A stretch of 64,000 bases of DNA, from assembly GCA_021166775.1 (NCBI GenBank), contig JAJPEQ010000013.1:248001-312000 (forward strand). The letters run 5' to 3'. This stretch comes from Comamonas sp. (lineage in GTDB: Bacteria; Pseudomonadota; Gammaproteobacteria; Burkholderiales; Burkholderiaceae_C). Every line of letters starts with the position of its first letter. The first letter of the stretch is position 1. The translations under genes were made by a program, and so were the position numbers. The notes beneath the pieces are model-generated. The model saw only the letters and a program-made list of their open reading frames with translations, searched no databases and was not told the DNA's origin. This document shows, piece after piece, positions 8,716-17,572 of this stretch.

Positions 8716-9717
8716 CTACAGCTTGTCGATCAACTGCAGCAACTTTTCGCCGTCGGCTCCGGTGTCATCGAGAAATGTCTTTTTCACCGTCGGCTGCATC
8801 GCCTTGGCCATGGCGTCTTCCTGTGCCTTGGTCAGGGCGACGGCCTGCATGCCGTGTTCGTTGAGCACCTTGAGGTCTTCCGCGGGAATCTCGTCGGGGC
8901 GGATGGAGCGTTGCACGGCGCTGTCGGCCGCTTTCTGGATGGCATCGCGCACGTCACCCGGCAGGCTGTCCCACCACGCCGGATTGACCACCAGGTTGTC
9001 GAACGCCAGGATGATGTTGGACGCCACGCCGTACTTCTGTACCTCGTAGAACTTTCGGCTGTATGCGGCCTTGACACCTGTGAAGCCGGCATCGAGCACG
9101 CCGGTCTGCAGTGCCTGATACACCTCGGAGCCAGGCATGGCCGAAGGATGGGCGCCCATCGCCGACAGGCCGGTATCCCACAGTTTGTTGAGGCCGCGAA
9201 TCTTCAGGCCGGCAAAGTCGGCGGGAGCGATCAGCGGCTTTTGCGCCGAGGTGAAGATGCCGTCGTTGGCATCGACGATCCAGGCAATGTTTTTGACGCC
9301 GCGCTGAGCCATCTTGCCGTCCAGCAGGCGTGCCGCATCCGAGCCGATGAACGCCTCCTGTTTGGCGACCGAGGTCATGAGGTACGGAATGATCGTGACG
9401 CTCATCTCGGGGATGGTGCCGCCCCACTGAAAGCTCAGGATGGACGCCGCCTCGATCTTGCCGCTGGCCACGGCCGGGTGATTCTGGTTGGGTTTGTAGA
9501 GCTGGGCCGCGCCGAAGATCTGCACTTCCACGCGGCCCTGTGTCGCGGCCTGGACGTCCTTGGCGAACCGGGCCAAGTTGATCGCCGTTTGATGCGTGGG
9601 CGGAAACTGGTGGCTGATCCGCATGGTGTAGTCCGCCGCGAGCACCGTGCTCGCTGCTGCGGTGGAAAGCACGGCGAGGAGAGCCGCGCGGCAGAGGTGG
9701 TGGAACAGTTTGGGCAT
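8716..9717 (-). CDS. dctP: TRAP transporter solute-binding protein (DctP)
   Basis: About 333 residues from ATG at 9717, chosen because AAAGGAG lies 8 bases upstream. An N-terminal Sec signal ends near TVLAADYTMR, so the mature protein is periplasmic. Family landmarks are RISHQFPPTHQTAINLARF, GAHPSAMPGSEVYQALQTG and the arginine in ADFAGLKIRGLNK that usually pairs with a substrate carboxylate. It should bind an organic acid and deliver it to DctQM. The substrate is inferred from the operon to be a dicarboxylate activated by the neighbouring CoA transferase. Confidence 0.92.
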   Translation of the reverse strand: MPKLFHHLCRAALLAVLSTAAASTVLAADYTMRISHQFPPTHQTAINLARFAKDVQAATQGRVEVQIFGAAQLYKPNQNHPAVASGKIEAASILSFQWGGTIPEMSVTIIPYLMTSVAKQEAFIGSDAARLLDGKMAQRGVKNIAWIVDANDGIFTSAQKPLIAPADFAGLKIRGLNKLWDTGLSAMGAHPSAMPGSEVYQALQTGVLDAGFTGVKAAYSRKFYEVQKYGVASNIILAFDNLVVNPAWWDSLPGDVRDAIQKAADSAVQRSIRPDEIPAEDLKVLNEHGMQAVALTKAQEDAMAKAMQPTVKKTFLDDTGADGEKLLQLIDKL

Positions 9718-9751
9718 CGTTTGTCTCCTTTGAATGAATGGTTGCCGCAAA

Positions 9752-10957
9752 TCAGGCGACCGCGTGCTCCACGCGCAGCGCCTGGATATCCCCGGGGCTG
9801 TACCCCAGGTGCTCGAGCAGGTCGTCCGTGTCTTCGCCGAGGCGCGGTGGATCGCGCCGGGACTTCAGGCGCATGCCGTCCAAGGTGATCGGGAACAGGG
9901 GAGCTTGCGCGGATTCGCCAGCGTGTGCTCCGTCCGGGAGCCGTATCCGTGCGAAGCCGCCGGTTTCCAGCAGGTGCGGATCGTGGTACAGATCCTCGGG
10001 ACGACGGATGGGCGCGAATGGCAGGCCCGCACTTTCCATCAGCCGGGCAAGCTCGGCCGCGCTGCGCCCCGACAGCCGTTCGCGCAGCAGTGCCAGCAGG
10101 CGCGGGCGGGCGCGGACGCGATCGTTGTTGGTGGCGAATGCGGGATCCTGTGCCAGGTCCTGCAGTTCCAGAATGCGGCAGAAGGTCTGCCATTGCGCAT
10201 CGCTGACCGCGGCGAGAAAGATCTGCTCGCCATCCTTGACCGTGAACACGTCGTACACGGCCCAGGGATTGTCGCGAGCGGGCAGGGGGGCAGCGGGTTT
10301 TCCCGTCAGCGCGTACTGCAGCATGTGCTGCCCGACCAGGAAGACGTTGTTTTCGTACAGTGCGCTTTGTACCTGCATGCCGCGGCCCGTGATGCCGCGC
10401 TGGATCAGCGCACCCAGAACGCCAATGGCGCCGAACAATCCACCCATGATGTCGTTGACGCTGGCGCCGGCGCGCAGTGGGTCTCCGGGGCGGCCCGTCA
10501 TGTAGGCCAGTCCCCCCATCATCTGCACGACTTCATCCAGTGCCGTGCGGTGCTCGTACGGACCGGGCAGAAAGCCTTTGTTGGCCACGTAGATCATGCG
10601 TGGATGGGTTTGCGACAACGATGCGTAATCCAGTCCGTACTTGTCCATCGTGCCGGGCTTGAAGTTCTCGATGACCACGTCCGCACTGGTGGCCAGCCGC
10701 CGGGCCACCGCAGCGCCTTGCGGATGGTGCAGGTCGATGGCGATGCTCTTCTTGTTGCGGTTGAACATGGGAAAGAAGCCGGCCCCGGCCCCCAGCAGGC
10801 GCCGGGTGCGGTCGCCGTCGATGGGTTCGACCTTGATCACTTCCGCGCCCAGATCGGCCAGCATCAGCCCGCAAGTCGGGCCCATGACCATGTGGGTGAA
10901 TTCGACGACGCGCAGCCCCGCCAGTGGTTGGGGCGCCAAGTGTCCGGGCGTGCTCAT
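9752..10957 (-). CDS. CaiB/BaiF family (class III) CoA transferase
   Basis: A 401-residue class III CoA transferase, starting MSTPGHLAPQPLAGLRVVEF at 10957. The nucleotide/CoA region GPTCGLMLADLGAEVIKVEP and FNRNKKSIAIDLHHPQG are typical. The catalytic aspartate is expected in GGLFGAIGVLGALI/ASVNDIMGG. Such enzymes move CoA between carboxylic acids, often from succinyl-CoA to a dicarboxylate. The start codon overlaps the stop of the upstream lyase gene (ATGA), and dctP follows 34 bp downstream. The pairing suggests that it activates the imported acid so the lyase can cleave it. Confidence 0.9.
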   Translation of the reverse strand: MSTPGHLAPQPLAGLRVVEFTHMVMGPTCGLMLADLGAEVIKVEPIDGDRTRRLLGAGAGFFPMFNRNKKSIAIDLHHPQGAAVARRLATSADVVIENFKPGTMDKYGLDYASLSQTHPRMIYVANKGFLPGPYEHRTALDEVVQMMGGLAYMTGRPGDPLRAGASVNDIMGGLFGAIGVLGALIQRGITGRGMQVQSALYENNVFLVGQHMLQYALTGKPAAPLPARDNPWAVYDVFTVKDGEQIFLAAVSDAQWQTFCRILELQDLAQDPAFATNNDRVRARPRLLALLRERLSGRSAAELARLMESAGLPFAPIRRPEDLYHDPHLLETGGFARIRLPDGAHAGESAQAPLFPITLDGMRLKSRRDPPRLGEDTDDLLEHLGYSPGDIQALRVEHAVA

Positions 10958-11892
10958 GCCGCCGCATCCGCCGGCGCGGGTTGCATGGTTTTGGGCAGAC
11001 CGGCGCGCCACAGCGTGCCGTGCAGTGCTTCTCCGTCGAGCCATTCGGCCACAAGCGTGCGCAGTTGCAGAAGCTGTGGGATGTCGATGCCCGTCGGCAT
11101 GCCCATGCTGGCAAAAAGGTAGGCCAGGTCTTCGCTGGCCACGTTGCCACTGGCACCGGGCGCGTGCGGACACCCGCCGATGCCGGCAAGGCTGGCATCA
11201 AAGCGCCTCACGCCGGTGCGCAGTGCTGCCATCACGTTGGCGACGCCCAGGCCGCGCGTGTCGTGAAAGTGGCCGCACGCCAGGCGTTCACCCGCGATCG
11301 CATAGGCCTGCGTGAACAGGGCATCGACCGCACGCGGATCGGCGTAACCCACGGTGTCTGCCAAGCCGACCCGGTCAACTCCGGTGTCCAGTGCGGCGCG
11401 CAGCAAATCGAGCACTTGCGCAGGTTCCACGCGGCCCTGGATCGTGCAGCCGAACGCAGTGCTGATGCCTACCTCCAGCAAGCAGGCCGAGCCCGCGGCG
11501 TCGCGCGCTGCGCGTATGCGCCCGATCTCCTGAATCACCTCGTCAGGTGCCTTGCGCAGGTTCGCCAGGCTGTGCGCGCGGCTGGCCGACAGGGGCAGCA
11601 GCATCAGGTCGGCGCCGGATTCGATCGCTCGTTCAGCCCCCTTGAGATTGGGCACCAGCACCGACACCGAAAGACCAGGTAATGTTTTTGCGTAGGCAAC
11701 CAGTTCGGCTGTGTCCGCCAACTGCGGCAGCAACCTGGGGGGCACGAAGGAGCCCACCTCGATTTCACGCAATCCCGCCCGCCAGGCCGATTGGATCCAC
11801 TGCAGTTTGTGCGCGGTGGGTACCGTGCGCCCGATGCTCTGCAAGCCGTCTCTGAGGCCGACTTCGCGGATCACGACGATATCCGATGGCAT
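10954..11892 (-). CDS. HMG-CoA lyase-family protein (hydroxymethylglutaryl-CoA lyase)
   Basis: 312 residues from ATG at 11892, a TIM-barrel HMGL-like lyase. It keeps the catalytic arginine-aspartate in EVGLRDGLQS, the metal site HFHDT in CGHFHDTRGLGV, and the active-site cysteine in the signature loop GIGGCPHAPGASGN. It would split a 3-hydroxy-3-methylacyl-CoA, classically HMG-CoA, into acetoacetate and acetyl-CoA. It is the first gene of the CoA-transferase/TRAP operon, without other leucine-degradation genes nearby. This points to use of an external hydroxydicarboxylate rather than to leucine breakdown. Citramalyl-CoA or a similar substrate is an alternative. Confidence 0.87.
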   Translation of the reverse strand: MPSDIVVIREVGLRDGLQSIGRTVPTAHKLQWIQSAWRAGLREIEVGSFVPPRLLPQLADTAELVAYAKTLPGLSVSVLVPNLKGAERAIESGADLMLLPLSASRAHSLANLRKAPDEVIQEIGRIRAARDAAGSACLLEVGISTAFGCTIQGRVEPAQVLDLLRAALDTGVDRVGLADTVGYADPRAVDALFTQAYAIAGERLACGHFHDTRGLGVANVMAALRTGVRRFDASLAGIGGCPHAPGASGNVASEDLAYLFASMGMPTGIDIPQLLQLRTLVAEWLDGEALHGTLWRAGLPKTMQPAPADAAA

Positions 11893-11982
11893 GTTCGAGG
11901 TTCTCCCCTTCTGGAATACGCCCTTGGGCGGCGATGAATGCGTGCAGTCTAAAATTCGTGTCTTGGAAGTAAAGAGACATTT

Positions 11983-12001
11983 TGGAACGGTAGATATTCC
12001 A
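11983..12001. promoter_or_regulatory. Candidate LysR-type operator
   Basis: TGGAACGGTAGATATTCCA (TGGAA-N9-TTCCA) lies between the divergent lyase operon and the LysR gene, close to the regulator's own start. Dyad symmetry and location fit a LysR recognition box. Confidence 0.5.
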
Positions 12002-12028
12002 TTTGAGAAAATGTTTTGGGTTTGACTG

Positions 12029-12925
12029 ATGCGCGACCTGGATCTGACCACCCTGAAGTTGTTCGTCGCCACCTGTGATGCCGGCAGCATCACCCGTGCG
12101 GCCGCGCATTCGCATATCGTGGGCAGCGCCATCAGCAAGCGGATTGCCCAATTGGAGGCGCAACTGAGGACGCCCCTGATGGTTCGCCGGCGCCATGGCA
12201 TCGAACTTACCGGTGCGGGCGAAACGGTACTGGAACATGCCCGGGCCATGCTGCTGGCGGCAGAGCATCTGGAGCGAGACATGGATGCCTTTGCCGCTGG
12301 TGCGCGCGGCCAGGTGCGCGTGCTGGCGACGCTCTCGACCATGGCCGAATCGCTGGCGGACGATATTGCCGCGTTCCTGTCACGGCCGGAGCATGCGGGC
12401 ATCCGGGTGGATGTCGAGGAGCGCATCAGCGCCGCCGTGGTTCGAGGCATCCGGGAGGGGGTCGCCTCGGTCGGCATATGCTGGGATACGGCGGATTTGC
12501 AGGATCTGCAGTCGTGCGGTTACCGCCACGACCATTTGGCGATCGTGGTGCCGCCGGAGCATCCACTGGCGGCGCGTGGCGAGGTTTCCTTCGCCGACTC
12601 GCTGGCCTGGGAGCACGTGGGCCTGCCGGTGAACAGCGCCGTGGAGATCATGCTGATGCGGGCCGCCGCCGAGCAGGGCCGACGATTGAATTTCCGCATG
12701 ATCGTGACGAGTTTCGAGGCGGCCATGCGTATCGTTCGTGCGCGCCTGGCCATCAGCGTTGTTCCTATGGAAGCGGTGACGGCTTACGTTGACGCCTACG
12801 GATTGCGCGTGCTGCCGCTCACCGACGTCTGGGCGCGGCGCAGGTTTGCGCTGTGCTACCGCAGCGAGAAAACGCTCACGCCGGCTGCGCGCTTGCTGGT
12901 GCAATACCTTTCGACGCGCGGCTGA
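12029..12925 (+). CDS. LysR-family regulator of the divergent lyase/TRAP operon
   Basis: A 298-residue LysR protein. The winged helix-turn-helix occupies about residues 1-65 (LKLFVATCDAGSITRAAAHS, then SAISKRIAQLEAQLRTPLMV). A linker helix and a two-subdomain effector-binding region follow. The N-terminal LDLTTLKLF is typical. It is divergent from the lyase-CoA transferase-dctPQM operon by 136 bp, the standard arrangement for a LysR activator of a catabolic operon, so its inducer is probably the transported acid or its CoA ester. It ends 20 bp before the stop of the convergent tex gene. Confidence 0.92.
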   Translation: MRDLDLTTLKLFVATCDAGSITRAAAHSHIVGSAISKRIAQLEAQLRTPLMVRRRHGIELTGAGETVLEHARAMLLAAEHLERDMDAFAAGARGQVRVLATLSTMAESLADDIAAFLSRPEHAGIRVDVEERISAAVVRGIREGVASVGICWDTADLQDLQSCGYRHDHLAIVVPPEHPLAARGEVSFADSLAWEHVGLPVNSAVEIMLMRAAAEQGRRLNFRMIVTSFEAAMRIVRARLAISVVPMEAVTAYVDAYGLRVLPLTDVWARRRFALCYRSEKTLTPAARLLVQYLSTRG

Positions 12926-12945
12926 ATGCGTGCGCTGGCGCGTGC

Positions 12946-15342
12946 TCAGCGGCGTGGATCTTCACGCAACTTCGAAAACGCCGCCGCCATCGCCGACTGC
13001 GGCTGCGCGTCGCGCGCGTGCTGCCGCCCGGCTCCCCGTCCCGCGGTCTCGAAGCGGTTCTCCCGCGCGCCGTCGCGCCTCGGCGCCTGCGCGTCCAGCT
13101 TCATCGTCAGGCTGATGCGCTTGCGGGCCGCGTCCACCTCCAGCACCTTCACCTTCACGATCTGCCCGGTCTTGACCACTTCGCGGGCGTCGTTGACGAA
13201 TTTGTTCGATAGCTGGCTCACATGCACCAGGCCGTCCTGGTGCACGCCCAGATCGACGAAGGCGCCAAACTGCGCCACGTTGCTCACCGTGCCTTCGAGC
13301 ACCATGCCTTCCTTGAGGTCGGTGATGTCCTGCACGCCTTCGCTGTAGCGCGCCACCTGAAAATCGGGTCGCGGGTCGCGTCCGGGTTTTTCGAGTTCGG
13401 CGAGGATGTCCTTGACGGTGATGGCGCCGAAACTCTCGGTGGCGAACTGCTCCGGTCGCAGGCTCTTGAGCCGTTCCGCGTGGCCCATGAGCTGGTCGAT
13501 CGGCTGGCCGGTCTGGGCGAGGATGGTCTCGACGACGGGGTAGGTCTCGGGGTGCACGCCGGTCATGTCCAGCGGGTTGTCGCCACCGCGGATACGCAGG
13601 AAGCCGGCCGATTGCTCGAAAGTGCGTGGCCCCAGGCCGGTCACCTGCAGCAGCTGCTGGCGGTTGGCGAAGGCGCCGTGCTGCTCGCGCCAGCGCACGA
13701 TGGCCTTGGCCGTGGTCTGTGTCAGGCCCGAGACGCGCGCCAGCAGCGGGGGGCTGGCGGTGTTCAGGTCCACGCCGACGCCGTTCACGCAGTCTTCGAC
13801 CACTGCGCCCAGCGTGTGCGCGAGCTGGCTCTGGTTCACGTCGTGCTGGTACTGGCCTACGCCTATGCTCTTGGGGTCGATCTTCACCAGCTCGGCCAGC
13901 GGGTCCTGCAGGCGCCGCGCGATGCTGGCGGCACCGCGCAGGCTCACGTCCACGTCCGGCAGCTCCTGGCTGGCGTATTCGCTGGCCGAATAGACCGAGG
14001 CACCGGCCTCGCTGACAACTACCTTTTGAATAGCTGCTTGCGCTTGTCCATATTGGTCTGGAGCCGTTTTTTTCATTAAATTCATCACATCGGCCGCGAG
14101 CCGGTCTGTTTCGCGGCTGGCGGTGCCGTTGCCAATCGCAATGAGCTGCACGCCGTGCTTGCTCACGAGCCGCGCCAGCGTGCGCAGGCTACCGTCCCAA
14201 TCCTTGCGCGGTTCGTGCGGGTAGATGGTGGCGGTCTCCAGGAGCTTGCCGGTGGCATCCACCACGGCTACCTTCACGCCGGTGCGGATGCCCGGATCAA
14301 GCCCCATCACCACCTTCTGTCCGGCGGGCGCGGCCAGCAGCAGGTCGCGCAGGTTGTCGGCGAAGACCTTGATAGCCACCTGTTCGGCCGCCTCGCGCAG
14401 GCGCGCGAAGAGGTCGCGCTCGATCGACAGGCCAAGCTTCACGCGCCAGGTCCAGGCGACGCATTTGCGCAGCAGGTCGTCGGCGGGGCGCCCCTGGTGG
14501 CTCCATCGCAGGTGCTGCGCGATGCGGCCTTCGGCGAGGCTGGGGGCGGCTGCAGGGCCTTTCCCCAAGCCTTCCCCAGCGGGGGAGGGAGCGGGCTCGG
14601 GCAGCACCAGCTTGGCGTCGAGGATTTCAAGCTGGCGTCCGCGAAAGACGGCCAGTGCCCGGTGGCTGGGCACGCGGGCGATGGGCTCGTCGTAGTTGAA
14701 GTAGTCACGAAACTTCGCCACCTCGGGGTCGTTCTCGTTCTTGCCGCTCACCAGACGGCTTTGCAGCAGGCCCTCGGCCCAGAGCCATTCGCGCAGGCCT
14801 TGCACCAGTGTGGCGTCCTCGGCCCAGCGCTCGCTGAGGATGTCCCGCACGCCGTCGAGTACCGCGGGCACGCTGGTGAAGTCCTCGCCGCCTTCGCCCT
14901 TGTGCGCCTTGACGTAGGGCAGGGCGGCCTGGTGCGGGTCGAGCGCGGGATCGGCGAACAAGGCATCCGCGAGCGGCTCGATCCCGAATTCGCGCGCGAT
15001 TTGGCCCTTGGTGCGGCGTTTGGGCTTGTAGGGCAGGTACAGGTCTTCGAGTTCCTGCTTCGTCGCGGCGGCCGCGATGGCGGTGGCCAGTGCGGGCGTG
15101 AGCTTGCCTTGCTCCTCGATGCTCTTGAGGATGGCGGCGCGCCGCTCGGTGAGTTCGCGCAGATAGCTCAGGCGCGACTGCAGCTCGCGCAGTTGCGCGT
15201 CGTCCAGACCCCCGGTGGCCTCCTTGCGGTAGCGGGCGATGAAGGGCACGGTGGCGCCGCCGTCAAGCAGTTGCACGGCGGCTTGCACCTGGCGTTCGGT
15301 GGCGTGGATTTCAGCGGCAATCTGCCGCACGATCTCTTGCAT
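12946..15342 (-). CDS. tex: Tex-family RNA-binding transcription accessory protein
   Basis: 798 residues starting MQEIVRQIAAEIHATERQV at 15342. It has the Tex N-terminal helical domain, YqgF-like RNase H fold (VVMGLDPGIRTGVKVAVVDA), helix-hairpin-helix repeats (VSGLTQTTAKAIVRWREQHG) and a C-terminal S1 domain (GMVLEGTVSNVAQFGAFVDL). It is a cytoplasmic nucleic-acid-binding factor influencing transcription. Two oddities: a short repeat is translated in frame at about 14020-14088, and a proline/glycine/alanine stretch (SPAGEGLGKGPAAAPSLA) interrupts a domain near 14530-14600. The frame remains open through both. A longer upstream reading overlaps the MFS gene and is rejected. Confidence 0.95.
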   Translation of the reverse strand: MQEIVRQIAAEIHATERQVQAAVQLLDGGATVPFIARYRKEATGGLDDAQLRELQSRLSYLRELTERRAAILKSIEEQGKLTPALATAIAAAATKQELEDLYLPYKPKRRTKGQIAREFGIEPLADALFADPALDPHQAALPYVKAHKGEGGEDFTSVPAVLDGVRDILSERWAEDATLVQGLREWLWAEGLLQSRLVSGKNENDPEVAKFRDYFNYDEPIARVPSHRALAVFRGRQLEILDAKLVLPEPAPSPAGEGLGKGPAAAPSLAEGRIAQHLRWSHQGRPADDLLRKCVAWTWRVKLGLSIERDLFARLREAAEQVAIKVFADNLRDLLLAAPAGQKVVMGLDPGIRTGVKVAVVDATGKLLETATIYPHEPRKDWDGSLRTLARLVSKHGVQLIAIGNGTASRETDRLAADVMNLMKKTAPDQYGQAQAAIQKVVVSEAGASVYSASEYASQELPDVDVSLRGAASIARRLQDPLAELVKIDPKSIGVGQYQHDVNQSQLAHTLGAVVEDCVNGVGVDLNTASPPLLARVSGLTQTTAKAIVRWREQHGAFANRQQLLQVTGLGPRTFEQSAGFLRIRGGDNPLDMTGVHPETYPVVETILAQTGQPIDQLMGHAERLKSLRPEQFATESFGAITVKDILAELEKPGRDPRPDFQVARYSEGVQDITDLKEGMVLEGTVSNVAQFGAFVDLGVHQDGLVHVSQLSNKFVNDAREVVKTGQIVKVKVLEVDAARKRISLTMKLDAQAPRRDGARENRFETAGRGAGRQHARDAQPQSAMAAAFSKLREDPRR
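14020..14088. repeat. Comamonadaceae-type small repeat inserted inside tex
   Basis: This AT-rich stretch has the core TAGCTGCTTGCGCTTGTCCA followed by GGAGCCGTTTTTTTCATTAAA. It differs sharply from the surrounding GC-rich tex sequence. It encodes in frame, on the minus strand, NLMKKTAPDQYGQAQAAIQK immediately before the conserved KVVVSEAGASVYSASE block. Related cores occur at 39996-40093, 41233-41257 and 56535-56577. From memory, this resembles an intergenic palindromic element widespread in Comamonadaceae. Confidence 0.65.
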
Positions 15343-15439
15343 GTCTGTGGGTGGGAGTGGCGAACGGAAAAACCCGAAAGTGTGCCACGCAAAGCCACGG
15401 AGACAGGCGGACTCGCTGGTGCTCGGGCACACTGGCAAC

Positions 15440-16849
15440 ATGCCGGAAGAAAAAGAACAGGGTGCGGCCGCTCCCGCCGGAGCAGGCGAGGTGCCACGTG
15501 TGCCCATCTTCATCGTGATCGCGCTGGCGCTCCTGATGATGTCGCTGGATTCAACCATCGTCGCCACGGCCTTGCACGCACTGCAGCATGGGCTCGACAC
15601 GACGATCAACTGGGCGGGCTGGACGCTGACCGCGTATTCGCTGGGCTTCGTGGTGGCGGTGCCCATCACCGGCAAGCTCAGCGAGCGCTACGGCAGGCGG
15701 CGCGTGTTTCTGGCCTCGGTGGCGGTGTTCACGCTCGCGTCGTTGCTGTGCGGGCTGGCCACCAACATCTATGCGCTCATTGCCCTGCGCGTCATTCAGG
15801 CGGCGGGCGGCGCGGGCTTCACACCCTCGGCCACCGGCATCATCGTCGATCACTTCGGCAGCGCGCGCGACCGGGCGGTGAGCCTCTTTGGCAGCATCTT
15901 TCCCATCGGCGCGATGATCGGGCCCATCTTCGGCGGGCTCTTCGTCCGCTACTGGGACTGGCGCGGCGTGTTCCTTGTGAACGTGCCCATCGGCATCGTC
16001 ATCCTGGTACTCGCCTGGCGTCTGATCCCGCACGATCGCAAGCGGCATCGCGCCGTCGCCAGCCTGGACCTGCGGGGCATGAGTCTGCTGGCGGCGTGTG
16101 TGCTCGGTGCAATGTTGGGCGTGAACTACCTGGGCGAACGTGACGTGCCCTTGCTGGCGCCCGTGGTGTGGCTGCCGCTGGCCATTGCCGCGCTGGCCGG
16201 CTGGATGTTCGTGCGTCACCTGAACCGCGTGGCCGAGCCTTTCATCGCGCCGCGCCTGCTGTTCGGTGCGGATTTCGGCATCGTCAACCTGGTGAATATC
16301 ATGTTCGGCGGGATTCCCGTGGGCGCGATCGTGCTGGCGCCGCTGTATGCCACCAACCGCTACGGCATCGATGCGCTGTCGGCAGGTACGCTGCTGGTGG
16401 CGCAAGGGTTGGCCGCGGTGGTGATGTCGGTGCTGGCGATCATGGTGCTGCGGCGCACGGGCTACCGCCAACCCATCGCCCTGGGTGGGGCGTTGGCGGC
16501 CGCCGGACTGCTGATGCTGGCGATGCCGCCACAGGCAGGCGTCACGACCTATGCATGGCTGGCCGGCGCCAGCTTCATCGCCGGAACGGGCATCGGCATC
16601 GTCAACCCCGCCAGCCGCAATGCGGGGCTGCAGCTGGCGCCGCGGCATGCGTCATCGCTGGCGGCCATGCGTTCGATGTTCATGCAGGTGGGCACCATCC
16701 TGATCGTCTCGATCAGCACCGCCATCCTGGCGCCGGTGCAGGACCCGGGCCTGGCACAGGCCTGGATCTACGCGGTGACCGCCGCCGCCCTGGTGGCGGC
16801 GCTGTTCGTGCTGGTGCGCCGCGTGCCCGAGCACAAGGGGGCGTGGTAG
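15440..16849 (+). CDS. DHA2-family (EmrB/QacA) MFS drug exporter
   Basis: A 469-residue major facilitator protein from ATG at 15440, about 14 transmembrane segments expected. The helix-1 motif LLMMSLDSTIVATALHALQ (DHA2 motif D1), the motif A loop GKLSERYGRRRVFL and motif C-like GSIFPIGAMIGPIFGGLF are clear. It is a proton-coupled inner-membrane efflux pump for unknown hydrophobic compounds. There is no membrane-fusion (EmrA) partner next to it. It is divergent from tex with a 97-bp spacer and convergent with wrbA. Confidence 0.9.
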   Translation: MPEEKEQGAAAPAGAGEVPRVPIFIVIALALLMMSLDSTIVATALHALQHGLDTTINWAGWTLTAYSLGFVVAVPITGKLSERYGRRRVFLASVAVFTLASLLCGLATNIYALIALRVIQAAGGAGFTPSATGIIVDHFGSARDRAVSLFGSIFPIGAMIGPIFGGLFVRYWDWRGVFLVNVPIGIVILVLAWRLIPHDRKRHRAVASLDLRGMSLLAACVLGAMLGVNYLGERDVPLLAPVVWLPLAIAALAGWMFVRHLNRVAEPFIAPRLLFGADFGIVNLVNIMFGGIPVGAIVLAPLYATNRYGIDALSAGTLLVAQGLAAVVMSVLAIMVLRRTGYRQPIALGGALAAAGLLMLAMPPQAGVTTYAWLAGASFIAGTGIGIVNPASRNAGLQLAPRHASSLAAMRSMFMQVGTILIVSISTAILAPVQDPGLAQAWIYAVTAAALVAALFVLVRRVPEHKGAW

Positions 16850-16871
16850 CTGCGCCCCTTTTTCGGGCGCC

Positions 16872-17465
16872 TTACGCGACGAGCTTTTCGGCGAACGTCA
16901 CGAGGCGCCTGGTCTGATAACGGATGATGTCCGTGACCTCTTCGTTCAGCGCGCCCATGTTGTTGCTGGCGCCATAGGGGTTGCCCAGGCCCTTGAACAT
17001 CGCCGCGTCGGTGAAGCCGGGCGGCACGATGATCGAGCCCCAGTGCGCGAACGTGGTGTACATGCCCGTGAGCGTCGTTTCCTGCCCGCCGTGCAGGTTT
17101 TGCGCGCTGGTCATCGCGCTCGCCACTTTGCCCGACAGGTGTCCTTGTTGCCAGATGGGGCCGAGCGTGTCGATGAAGGCGCGCATCTGGCTGGCCACGG
17201 TCCCGAAGCGCGTGGGTGCGCTGAACAGATAGGCGTTGGCCCAGGTCAGATCCTCGGGCGTGGCCACCGGGACGTTGGCCGTCTTCTGCTGAAACGCCTT
17301 CCAGGCGGGCACCGAGTCGATGACCGTCTGTGGCGCGGTTTCCAGCACCTTGCGCAGACGCACTTCGGCGCCCGCAGCCTTCGCTGCTTCGGCGGCTACT
17401 TCCGCCATGGCGTGGTTGGTGCCGTAGGCACTGTAGTAGACGATGGCGAGTTGAACTTTGTGCAT
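16872..17465 (-). CDS. wrbA: NAD(P)H:quinone oxidoreductase, WrbA/flavodoxin family
   Basis: 197 residues, the usual WrbA length. The N-terminal FMN phosphate loop is [13 protein letters not shown]. The middle carries [24 protein letters not shown] and the C-terminal part [11 protein letters not shown]. It reduces quinones by two electrons at the expense of NAD(P)H. GGAG precedes the ATG. The divergent LysR gene starts 139 bp away and probably controls it, an arrangement common for quinone-responsive wrbA-like genes. Confidence 0.88.
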   Translation of the reverse strand: MHKVQLAIVYYSAYGTNHAMAEVAAEAAKAAGAEVRLRKVLETAPQTVIDSVPAWKAFQQKTANVPVATPEDLTWANAYLFSAPTRFGTVASQMRAFIDTLGPIWQQGHLSGKVASAMTSAQNLHGGQETTLTGMYTTFAHWGSIIVPPGFTDAAMFKGLGNPYGASNNMGALNEEVTDIIRYQTRRLVTFAEKLVA

Positions 17466-17549
17466 GTTGGCTCCTTCGGAGTGATCGGTTTTCGTGGTTG
17501 TTGCACCGCGCGAAACCGAAAATGGGTGTGCGCAGTATTATCGAATGCG

Positions 17550-17572
17550 TGCCTATATGAAATTGGTAGGCA
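17550..17572. promoter_or_regulatory. Candidate operator between wrbA and its LysR regulator
   Basis: TGCCTA-N11-TAGGCA is a perfect 6-bp dyad in the wrbA/LysR intergenic region, about 85 bp upstream of wrbA and 33 bp upstream of the LysR start. Arm and spacer size suit a LysR-type dimer site. Confidence 0.5.
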
